NCBI RefSeq assembly: GCF_964355755.1
Contig: NC_092670.1
Coordinates: 2,073,001-2,137,000, forward strand
Length of the DNA stretch: 64,000 nucleotides
Direction: 5' to 3'
From: Antedon mediterranea
Taxonomy: Eukaryota; Echinodermata; Crinoidea; Comatulida; Antedonidae
The notes under the pieces: model-generated
Database searches by the model: none
What the model was told of the DNA's origin: nothing
Seen by the model: the letters and a program-made list of their open reading frames with translations, nothing else
In this document: positions 31,601 through 38,859 of the stretch, one piece after another
How positions within the stretch are numbered: position 1 is the stretch's first letter
Layout of the letters: the number at the start of each line of letters is the position of its first letter
Position numbers and translations under genes: made by a program

Positions 31601-34442
31601 CGTTTAATGTACGATATTGTAGCAAAATTGTAGTTTTGAAATCTGCGACTAAACCTTACTTTCACCAAAACACAAAAATTAATTAGCAGATAAGCTTAGT
31701 TCCCTCCCATGACGCAACACAATTAAGGGCGTAAAGTAATCTGACCAATCGCTACGCAATGGATCATCCGAAAACTGTCAACTCACTTGCGTTGCGCGTA
31801 CGTACATGCGTTGCGTTCTAGAGCGTAACATGAGAACCAAGCTGAACAGCAACACTCATGGCACACGCCTTGCTACCATTAATCTGCTCACATGCAGATC
31901 ACCAGCGCTTTTACTCTTTCACCGCGAGAATCTCCAACACCACTGTTGTCTAAGCTAAGTGAAATTTCCCACCAAGGCCGGTTTTGTTTGACCTCTAGAG
32001 ATGATACCTCCAGTAGGCCATATGCAACCTACCGTATTTTCAACCTTCATTAATAGCGTTACCTTTTTCTTAGTTTTTTTATTAAACCAGTTTTTATTTT
32101 TACAGATTTTCACTTGACTTTAATGAAAACTCGGAGTCAGCAGTCATACTAACTAACACAAAAAGCCACAGTATTGCCATCGATTGGATACACAATAATA
32201 TGTACTACACGGATGTGGATAATGAAATCATCGGTGTGGTCGATCTTGATAGTTTGAACAAAGTTACCTTAATAGATGAAGGATTGTCTGAGCCCAGAGC
32301 GATCGTTGTACATCCAGGAATTGGGTAAATACATAATTGTATTCACCAAATTGATTGATAGTCGGTTATATGGTATAGTCATGAATTGAATACACTACAC
32401 TGTATTTTAAGCAACAGGATGAAATAACAAATTTATTAATGCGTTTCTGTAATTTGTAATGTTTTGTGAAAATAATGTCATTGAGTGTGTATGTATTGAA
32501 TGTACGTTCCTTGGTTATTTATTTAGTTTTTGGCAGAATCTGTTGAAAAATAGACTTGGCTCTTCCATTTGTTTTCTTCACGATTGACAGTGGGTGATCA
32601 AACGAATTACACCTGCACGATGCATGCCAGTATTAGCGTGTCGCTTAAATAATTAGAAACATAACATTTTATTCAAAATCTCTCTCTAGATACATGTTCT
32701 GGACAGACTGGGGAACTGGTAAAATAGAAAAGTCTGGACTTGATGGGTCGATTAGACAGACAATTGTCAGCAACCTGACCTGGCCAAACGCATTGACCAT
32801 CGACTTCCCTGCGTCCACTCTTTATTGGGTCGATGCTAATTTGTTTATACGAATTAGCGATTTCGAAGGTGGCAACGTACAGACAGTGTTTTCCTCTCAA
32901 GATTTCCTACAAAATCCATTCTCGATCACAGTCTTTGGAAATGTTTTGTACTGGACTGATTGGACACTGCAAAGTATTGTAATTGCAGATAAGTTAGATC
33001 CTTCTGCGACGGCTACACAATTCATTACAAATTTGAATAGTGTAATGGACTTGAAAATCGTTCACCCATTGCGTCAGCCAGGTAATCAATGATGTTATTA
33101 ATATTATTTATCTAGACTTAGGAAGATGGACAATTCATTAAATTTAATCTCATATTATACCGTTCTGAATTTTCACTTACGACAAAAAGTACTATAAGTA
33201 ACGACAAAAAGTTAAATTCATTCATACTTTAATTTACAACCATGATGTCCTGTGTATATGACATTACACTAATCCATCAATATACCAACAATGAAAGACT
33301 GTATTTTATATTGTATACATTACGTAATCATTAATTAAATTAATCATGCCTAAAGATTGGTTCCCACTATGCAGACGCAATGCCGTAAACTCAACGCAAG
33401 TAATTTGACCAATCACAAAAGACATTGGTCAACTCGCTCGGTTTATGCTTACGTCGTTGCGTTGCATCCTGGTGGGAACCAAGCTTAACGAAGAGTACCC
33501 AGCACCATCATATTATTCTGTGAAAGAATATCACCAGTAAAGATGTCGCAATTAGAGATTAGAGAGAACGGCTATTTCCTAGAAATGTGTTGTAAATTGT
33601 GAGTTAGTGGTAGAAAGGTTAGGGCAGTAATGAAACGTAAGCTATTATCAATAAGGGTTCGAAACTTAAGCTTGGTTCTCACTAGAGACGCAACGCATGA
33701 CGTAGACGCAACGCAAGCAAGTTGACCAATCACAAGAGATTGTTCGAACAATCCATCGATTGGTCAAATCACTTACGTTGCGTTACGTCCGTCTCTAGTG
33801 GGAACCAAGTTTTACTCGCTCTATGGTTATGATGGTAGAACAATATTAGTCTTCACTGATAAAGACTATAAACGTAGGTCTAGTGTACACAAAAGGATCT
33901 TGTGCACTTTAAATAACCTGTATCGAGACGAGAGAAGAAGAACTCATACATCATGTTTTACAAAAACAACTGTTTAGTTTTGTTGGTAAAAGTATCTCAC
34001 TCCTTTGCTCATTTAATAACTGTTATTTTTTTCCTCACTGTAACATACTTATACTACTTTAACTTAAAAATGAATATTTCTTTCAGAATTTGACAATGTA
34101 TGTCCTCCTGATAATACGTGTTACATGAATAGTTTATGTCTTCCGAGACCAAACATCTTATCGGTTGTTGATCGATTTATTTGCCAATGTAAGGATGACG
34201 GAGAATGTTCTACATGCCCCGATGGATCATTTGAATGTTCAAACAATAACTGTATCTCAAGCGATCTCATATGCAATGGCTTCCCTGATTGTGATGATGA
34301 GTCAGACGAAAGAAACTGCTCAGAAGAAAATTGTTCAGGATTCCTGTGTGGAAATAATAACTGCATCAAAACAATATGGGTGTGCGATGGAGATGATGAC
34401 TGTTTAGATGGTTCAGATGAGTCAGATGAGCAGTGTATGTAG
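18940..34442 (+). CDS. Secreted mosaic protein: kringle and PAN modules fused to EGF, YWTD beta-propeller and LDLa modules
   Basis: Model exons: 18940-19018 (signal peptide), 19519-19779 (kringle), 20232-20507 (PAN), 21542-21610 and 21838-21879 (linkers), 22338-22592 (kringle), 23157-23213 (linker), 23555-23818 (PAN), 24025-24057 and 24355-24396 (linkers), 27441-27716 (PAN), 29256-29510 (kringle), optional 29644-29667, 29808-30053 (PAN), 31048-31489, 32106-32324, 32690-33081, 34087-34442. Every internal module from the first kringle to the last PAN is phase 1-1 and a multiple of three. The total without the optional exon is 3564 nt, 1187 residues plus stop. Kringle and PAN are typical of plasminogen and HGF; EGF, YWTD and LDLa are typical of LDL-receptor proteins. 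No transmembrane segment was seen, so the product is predicted to be secreted. Gene limits rest on phase continuity; two adjacent genes remain an alternative. Confidence 0.75.
19519..19779 (+). CDS. Exon: kringle domain
   Basis: Full kringle with six cysteines: [52 protein letters not shown], QCG. Acceptor TTTTTTCAG, donor G|GTAGG. Confidence 0.9.
20232..20507 (+). CDS. Exon: PAN/apple domain
   Basis: Contains VTPEECARSCIEISSFVCRS and FDYYPESSECTLTD, the conserved PAN cysteine pattern, ending YQRG at G|GTAGG. Acceptor CGATTCAG, phase 1-1. Confidence 0.88.
20560..21300. other. Intron with MITE
   Basis: Intron after the first PAN exon. 20560-20700 holds a low-complexity interspersed segment (CCCAGCAGGGTAGCCCAAAC). 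The MITE at 20815-21141 is listed separately. Confidence 0.5.
20815..21141. mobile_element. MITE with AAGATGTATTGTCCC termini, copy A
   Basis: Left end AAAGATGTATTGTCCCCCTG, right end GAGACAATACATCTTT, an inverted pair. Inside: ATAGTTATCCACTTTGAC and GGCTGCCAGCCAA. Copy B is at 35929-36246 in the same orientation. Confidence 0.7.
21542..21610 (+). CDS. Exon: APTEAPT linker
   Basis: 69 nt, phase 1-1, encoding DSIPSEAPTKAPTAAPTEAP and TSAG. A Pro/Thr/Ala-rich spacer likely to carry O-glycans. Related linkers follow at 23157, 24025 and 24355. Confidence 0.7.
21838..21879 (+). CDS. Exon: linker GITTAEAPIPLVVSG
   Basis: 42 nt, phase 1-1, acceptor GTTACAG, donor G|GTAAAT. Homologous to the 24355-24396 linker (AITTEAPAQSVASG). 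Confidence 0.6.
22338..22592 (+). CDS. Exon: kringle domain
   Basis: [53 protein letters not shown], NCG. Six cysteines kept; the third position of the NPDG motif is changed (NPDE). Confidence 0.9.
23157..23213 (+). CDS. Exon: APTEAPT linker
   Basis: 57 nt, phase 1-1: DSIPTEAPTETPTEAPTSAG. Confidence 0.7.
23555..23818 (+). CDS. Exon: PAN/apple domain
   Basis: Begins ALSAYTISDSLLQG; conserved VSPEECAERCIKESSFLCRC, FDYYKKDAKCVL, then VVGGLRQ and YERG. Acceptor TTAAG is weak (little polypyrimidine immediately upstream) but phase and homology support it. Confidence 0.85.
24025..24057 (+). CDS. Exon: short linker DSIPAEAPTSAG
   Basis: 33 nt, phase 1-1, acceptor TTACAG, donor G|GTAAAC. Confidence 0.6.
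24355..24396 (+). CDS. Exon: linker DAITTEAPAQSVASG
   Basis: 42 nt, phase 1-1, acceptor TTACAG, donor G|GTAAAT. Similar ends (VASG/VVSG) to the 21838 linker and to the tail of the minus-strand kringle 2 exon. Confidence 0.6.
24818..27312. repeat. Composite tandem array with GTCGGTCTGTC microsatellites
   Basis: Three large units (about 640 bp, starting near 24818, 25612 and 26505) alternate with shorter ones (about 140-250 bp, near 25455, 26255 and 27170). Every unit begins TAGTTCACTATGTCGGTCGG, with a variable GTCGGTC/TGTC run, then CCGGTATCACTATGC. The large units then share TTTTATCGCTTTCTGACC and a GCGCGC-rich block. The short ones share TTGTAGCACGCGACTTAATG. The array lies inside one intron of the kringle/PAN gene. 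A single fragment in inverted orientation occurs at 45385-45475. Confidence 0.85.
27441..27716 (+). CDS. Exon: PAN/apple domain
   Basis: ALLAYSLSDSLLY start, ISLEECAERCKFKSSFVCRS, FDYYKDG, TCFLINANNDMAAGG, ending YERG. Acceptor CGATTCAG, phase 1-1. Confidence 0.88.
27720..28900. other. Intron with a remnant of the LDLa gene 5' end
   Basis: No exon of the kringle gene recognised. 28235-28380 is a diverged copy of the LDLa exon 1 region (listed separately). The rest is AT-rich with AATAATAAT near 28545. Confidence 0.5.
28235..28380 (-). pseudogene. Remnant of LDLa-gene exon 1 and upstream region
   Basis: Minus-strand similarity to 7380-7620: a CTTACCTC donor followed by the end of a small-residue signal-peptide region (CAGCAGTTGTCAAAAT vs TAGCAGTCGCCAAATT), GCGTGCGCAATTACAATGTA, then TATCTTATCTTTTAGTTAAA and ATGCACATCTGCCAA. 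The coding part is shortened and has no clear ATG. Confidence 0.5.
28909..29090 (+). pseudogene. Broken kringle exon
   Basis: After a TTTTTTACAG acceptor the sequence reads [16 protein letters not shown], the start of a kringle. It then runs into unrelated sequence and a stop; the remaining cysteines are missing. A second scrap (TCTGATTATAGAGGG) lies at 29076. The first cysteine is also lost (TAT for TGT). Confidence 0.65.
29256..29510 (+). CDS. Exon: kringle domain
   Basis: [55 protein letters not shown], NCG. Six cysteines intact; acceptor TTTTTTCAG, donor G|GTAGG. Closest to the 19519 kringle. Confidence 0.9.
29644..29667 (+). CDS. Possible micro-exon linker
   Basis: 24 nt between AAG and G|GTGTAC, encoding APTQSVVSG. 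Same motif as the other linkers but the acceptor is poor, so it may be a dead exon. Confidence 0.3.
29808..30053 (+). CDS. Exon: PAN/apple domain
   Basis: ALSAYKKFPDLKRSTGHG, FSPEECARLCTDESSFVCRY and FHYIKKWSKCTLY, ending YER at A|GTAGG. The usual FDYY is changed to FHYI. Confidence 0.82.
30070..31047. other. Intron with LINE scrap
   Basis: Contains a decayed reverse-transcriptase C-terminal segment near 30585-30680 (plus strand LQNSAAKLIINKK-like). Nothing else recognised. Confidence 0.4.
31048..31489 (+). CDS. Exon: two EGF-like domains and first YWTD blade
   Basis: First EGF-like: PCDIDNGGCADICTLS, CSCSPHFSLAEDGHLC. Second: SCKDNGYECSQLCNDDEG, CVCTEGYTLANDHRTC. Then the start of an LDLR-type propeller (VLIDYDIRQNYMYLSDVSRE). 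Phase 1 in, phase 2 out (TTTAG|GTATG). The EGF pair followed by YWTD blades is the LDL-receptor core order. Confidence 0.88.
31690..31855. mobile_element. Palindromic MITE-like element, CTTAGTTCCC...GAACCAAGC
   Basis: Ends are inverted (CTTAGTTCCCTCCCATGACG / GAGAACCAAGCTGA), interior has ACTTGCGTTGCGCGTACG. One of five related copies in the window (others at 33355-33490, 33665-33815, 34640-34820 and 62870-62985). Confidence 0.55.
32106..32324 (+). CDS. Exon: YWTD propeller blade
   Basis: Phase 2-2 exon with SIAIDWIHNNMYYTDVDNEI and LSEPRAIVVHPGIG. The PRAIVVHP segment is diagnostic of LY repeats. Confidence 0.88.
32690..33081 (+). CDS. Exon: three YWTD blades
   Basis: YMFWTDWGTGKIEKSGLDG, WPNALTIDFPASTLYWVDAN, then VLYWTDWTLQSIVIADK. 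Phase 2 in, 1 out (G|GTAATC). With the previous exons this gives five recognisable YWTD-type motifs, enough for a six-bladed propeller if the last blade is atypical. Confidence 0.9.
33355..33490. mobile_element. Palindromic MITE copy
   Basis: GATTGGTTCCCACTATGCAG ... GGTGGGAACCAAGCTTAA; same inner motif (GACCAATCACAAAAG). Confidence 0.65.
33665..33815. mobile_element. Palindromic MITE copy
   Basis: CTTGGTTCTCACTAGAGACG ... CTCTAGTGGGAACCAAG, near-perfect inverted ends with TGACCAATCACAAG inside. Flanks TTAAG on the left. Confidence 0.7.
34087..34442 (+). CDS. Terminal exon: EGF-like and two LDLa modules, ending in TAG
   Basis: An EGF-like fragment (NVCPPDNTCYMNSLCLPRP, FICQCKDDGEC) leads to LDLa 1 (TCPDGSFECSNNNCI, CNGFPDCDDESDERNC) and LDLa 2 (NCSGFLCGNNNCI, CDGDDDCLDGSDES). 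It ends QCM-TAG. Acceptor TTTCAG. A third LDLa follows at 34446-34551 in the +1 frame, so the stop may come from a frameshift. Confidence 0.8.
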
Positions 34443-34445
34443 GGG

Positions 34446-34551
34446 ATGTCCAGGGAAATACGAGTGTCCTGATCATTCATGTATTGATTTAACGTTGCAA
34501 TGCGATGGTGATGACAATTGTAGGGGTGGTATTGACGAGTATGGTTGCTGA
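34446..34551 (+). pseudogene. Out-of-frame third LDLa module
   Basis: CPGKYECPDHSCIDLTLQCD, then GDDNCRGGIDEYGC-stop. All six cysteines are in place but the frame is +1 relative to the upstream LDLa pair and separated from it by the TAG at 34440-34442. No splice pair restores it. Confidence 0.65.
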
Positions 34552-34639
34552 AGATGGACAATCATACGACAAAGACAGGTCTCTCTAATATTAAATAGAA
34601 CTGTCTTAAATTGGTTTATGTCACCATTCAACTCATAAA

Positions 34640-34820
34640 GCGTGGTTCCCACTAGCGACGGAACGCAAGGACGTAACGCAACACAAATGAATTGACCAAT
34701 CACAAGCGATGACTTATTCGCTTGTGATTGTTAACTGTCTATAACTTAGTTTGTCATTGGTTAAAACGCTTGCGTTGCGTTTACGTCCTTGCGTTACGTT
34801 CTAGTGGGAACCACGCTTAA
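34640..34820. mobile_element. Palindromic MITE copy
   Basis: AGCGTGGTTCCCACTAGCG ... TTCTAGTGGGAACCACGCTT; inner GACCAATCACAAGCGATGA is repeated in inverse (CGCTTGTGATTG). Confidence 0.7.
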
Positions 34821-35169
34821 ACATTCATTATGTATACTGTTTAGTGGAGCTTTGACGACGCCACTTCCGGTCCTCAGACCTTGTAGTCTAACGTTCTTTT
34901 CTATTTCATTCATAGTTATCATAGCGTAGTAGCACATTATTTTGTTTTCTGTTCAAACTTATTAAAGAATCACCATGCATAATATGTATCAATAATTCTT
35001 TCTTATTTTAGTACTGTGAGAGTGACGGCATTATTGTGAAACAGTTTATTAGAAATTAATTTCAAATTTCAAAATGAAACACGAAGATGTATAGCAGTTT
35101 AGGAAAAACATTCGGATACGTAGCATATAGATGCGCGCTATTTTGAATGTAATGAACTATGATGTAAAA

Positions 35170-35560
35170 ATACGACTTTTATAATTCATATCTACTATTC
35201 AACACCTTCCAGAACATTTTTTATTTATGAGTATCACTTTTCACTCTAAGCTTTAACAGATTAACATTTACTGTAAAGATGAAAATAAGTGACCCAAGTT
35301 ATTCAATTTTTAACGCGTAACTTTTTTACTTCACTGAAAGTTGGCCCTTGATATGAATTAAAGTTTTACTAAGTGTCTTTTAGTTTTTATTCTATGATCA
35401 ATAATTGAAATTCATAGAAATGAATGCAACTCAAATTGTGCCACTCTGACATCATTAAAAAATAGGAGGCACACAACTTCATGTGAATCTCCATATGTTG
35501 ACAAAGTTACGAAATGTTATGTTTACACATTTTAGAGATACACGTGACAAAAAATAACAG
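35170..35560. repeat. Interspersed repeat, copy A (partner 57770-58240)
   Basis: Shared ordered blocks: ATTCATATCTAC, ACAGATTAA.ATTTACTGTA, CTATGATCAAT, AATAGGAGG.ACACAACTTC, ATATGTTGACAAAGTTACG and ATTTTA.AG.TACGTGAC. Same orientation in both copies. Ends not resolved; family unknown. Confidence 0.65.
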
Positions 35561-35928
35561 AAAGAAAAAAGGTCAAGTTTAATTGAATTGAATATCGAAA
35601 CGTGGTAGGCTTGACCTTTATCAAGATCGTCTAAAATGTATAAATGTAAACTACGATACTTAGTATTGTATATTCTGGAATAGCCGCTCCATAATCTCTT
35701 TGCTTTTCTTCCTTATATACACTTTTTATAATGTTAAATTATTATGTTTTATTTAACACATCATTGTCTTTTTTATATTTAATCTATGTACAAAATCATT
35801 AGATCCAACAAATTACCAAACTATTTACACTAATATAATTAAACATCGTATACTATGATATATACTATTAGTTAATACGACAAAGTAGTTTAGGATGTAG
35901 AAATAGGAAAATGTTTGTTTTTAAATTA

Positions 35929-36246
35929 AGATGTATTGTCCCCCTGAAAAATAATTTTTACATTTTTGTTGTTGTTGAACATGCCATTTTAATGTCACAT
36001 AATAGTTATCCACTTTGACAACAAATTTAGATCGACAAAAAAATTATATACCTGAAAAACCTGTAATTTAAAGCAAACAAAATGGCTGCCAGCCAACAGT
36101 GGATTTTTGGTTGAATTTAACCATTTATTTTGTCATTTAATAAGTAAAAACATTATTTTTTTCGGGTTTTTTTTCTACAGAAGTGATTAACTTTATTAAA
36201 ATTACAAAATATCATATTCAAAGTCTAATGGGACAATACATGTTTA
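35929..36246. mobile_element. MITE with AAGATGTATTGTCCC termini, copy B
   Basis: AAGATGTATTGTCCCCCTG ... GGGACAATACATGTTT, same interior as copy A at 20815. Confidence 0.7.
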
Positions 36247-36437
36247 TGTCCTTCCGTTGCGTCATGAGAACCAAGAACAAATCACGATGGGCGTGACGAT
36301 GTTCTAAAATTTTAGGTACCCCCGTAACAGAGTGCACCCCCTATCGAATTACAACAGTAACGGGTTGCATGCTCCGCCTACTTTATGTTTATTCAACGAA
36401 TTTTATGCATCACTAACTCTCGCTTCTTTTCCGGGAT

Positions 36438-37636
36438 GCGATTTTTTTTTTCGTACATAAGTTGGGGACCCCCTCATGAAACGTCACAAAATAAACATGA
36501 ATAATTCATCAGTTAAATTTTCTTGTTCCGTGTGCACCCAAGCGTATAGCAACAAGAAGTGATTACACAAGTGCGGTACGATTCTAGGCCTATCTCCGCT
36601 GTTGAAGAATAGCGGCGTTTTGTGTGGATTGTCGAAATAATCGGCCTTTAGTTTATGGTGTTTTTAATATAATTTATTACTAAAGAATTACGTGTTAAAA
36701 TTATAGTTTCTATTAATACTATTAGGCCTAATTATTAGTCTCTAAACCCATGTCTATTCTAGTAGTAGCTGTGTGGATGTGTGTGACGTGTGTGTGTGTT
36801 AGGTATGACCAAAGATAGTTACACTATCTTTGGTATGACACAATCCGAGTAATAAGTCAGCAAAATTAAACAATAAACATTACACAAAAATACATTTTTT
36901 ATTCTCGTGGGTCAAATCTTCCCATCTCATGTGTTCATATACGCGCATTTTTAAAGTTCCTTTGAGTACATTGCATATTGTTTGATAATTGATAGCAGAA
37001 TTAAAAAAATACAGTACAAAAATTATACACATTCTTTATTCTTGTGGGTCTAAGCTTTCTTTGGGCTATGTCCAAGAACGCTTGGGTGCACACGGAACAA
37101 CAACTGCGATACGATTCTTTCTACAATAATAGGCCTAGGATTCTAGGTCAATTCACGTGATTGCCTTCGCGCACTCTTCTTCACACACACGTCCACTATG
37201 CAAAATTTGTCGAGGCTAATCGACAGCTAGGCAAAACATTAAACTAAGTAGTAATTGGACATAGCCCAAAGACACAAGTCACACACACCCACACAGCTAC
37301 TACTACTAGAATATACAGGGGTTTAGAGACTAGTAATTAGGCCTAATAGTATCAATAGAAACTATAATTTTAACACGTAATTCTTTAGTAATAAACTATA
37401 TTAAAAACACCATAAACTAAAGGCTGATTATTTCGACAATCCACACAAAACTCCGCTATTCTATTATGAAATCAGCGGAGATAGGCCTAGAATCGTACCG
37501 CACTTGTGTAATCACTTCTTGTTGCTATACGCTTGGGTGCACACGGAACAAGAAAATTTAACTGATGAATTATTCATGTTTATTTTGTGACGTTTCATGA
37601 TGGGGTCCCCAACTTATGTACGAAAAAAAAAATCGC
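36438..37636. mobile_element. Long inverted-repeat (foldback) element
   Basis: Arms of about 360 bp at 36438-36797 and 37268-37636 are near-perfect reverse complements (outer motif GCGATTTTTT...CGTACATAAGTTGGGG; middle CCGTGTGCACCCAAGCG; inner TAGTAGTAGCTGTGTGG). The roughly 470-bp centre holds a small hairpin (ACCAAAGATAGT/ACTATCTTTGGT at 36808-36835) and a partial third copy of the arm near 37079. No coding region: non-autonomous foldback DNA element. Confidence 0.75.
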
Positions 37637-38859
37637 TTCCGGGATACAGAATATTTTAGCTTAGTTAAAATTTTCAGTACCCCGTGACAAATTGCACCCC
37701 CTACTTGATGAAGGCGTAGTGTTTTCCAAAAGCTCTGCTAAATGTTCTGGCTGTTACTTTATCGTTTTGATTTACCTTTTTCTTTATTTTATTTTGTATC
37801 CATTGAGATCATGTCACTGAAACCCACAACAGTTCAGTAATTGTCTTTTTTTTGTCTTGTGTGGGTTCGTCCCACTTTTATTATAGTTCTCTGTTATAAA
37901 TATAATAATAATATATATATGCACATTTATATCTCTTATTCAGTTCAGTAATTGTCTTTGTATTGTACTCGATCCTTGGACTATATAGCCTATACATTTA
38001 TGATACAATGATTATTCACTATTATTTATTTATTAATAATTAATGAAGTCATGCCCTATACTACGGTTATACAGTATATGCCTACTGTTTATTTTTTATA
38101 TAAATCAATGACTTTGATTTGAATGTTAGTAGCACTGTTCTAAGCACCCTAGCGCTCTCCTAATTTTATCTATAATATATTATATGATTTGTGATGATAT
38201 GTTTAATCTGAAGTTGTTTTAGGCCCATATAACATTATTGTTTTTTTTTTTGTTTTTTTTATTTTACGAAGGAAATCGGACACACGCCAATTGAACAGGA
38301 ACCAGGCCCAAAACATTAAAGGCATCACACACGTTTAGAGAAATATAATAATATGGGGATACACAGCTATTTGGAGGCCCACCCGTGACACCATACACCT
38401 TGGAATAACTGTTAGTAGGCCTATTTAGGAGGATACGATAATAATTTTTCGGGCTAGATAGGTAGTCTACGTACCCAATGAAATCAACGGGTATTTTACT
38501 ATACAGAATATTCAAATTTACTATAATAAACCTACTATATTGTAGTTCTTGTATTAAAAGGTTAGGCCTATATCTTTACTTGTTTATTATAATGATAATA
38601 TTAATAATATTCCTAATTCGTCAGATAACAGACGGTGTAACTGATGGACCACAGAAAACTTCACACTTCACTTCAATGAATAATTTATTATAATTTTGTT
38701 GTTATGGATACAGAATCAAATGTACTGTCATTTCATTTGTTGCTATGGAAAGTTTGTCTAAAATAAAAGTTGAATTGAATTATTATTGTATATTTATTTA
38801 TTTTTTTTCGAACGTCTGATTCACTCCTAGTTAATAATACAATAAAAGAATAAATATAT

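Larger units (their letters stand above)
34822..38859. other. Intergenic stretch, repeats only
   Basis: No exon or RNA gene recognised. Contents: interspersed repeat 35170-35560, MITE 35929-36246, inverted repeat 36438-37636 (each listed), and an unassigned AT-rich stretch 37700-38859. Confidence 0.5.

Noticed and set aside
34121-34561. 146-codon minus-strand frame opposite the LDLa exon
   Set aside because: Antisense shadow of the plus-strand LDLa modules, which have conserved cysteines.
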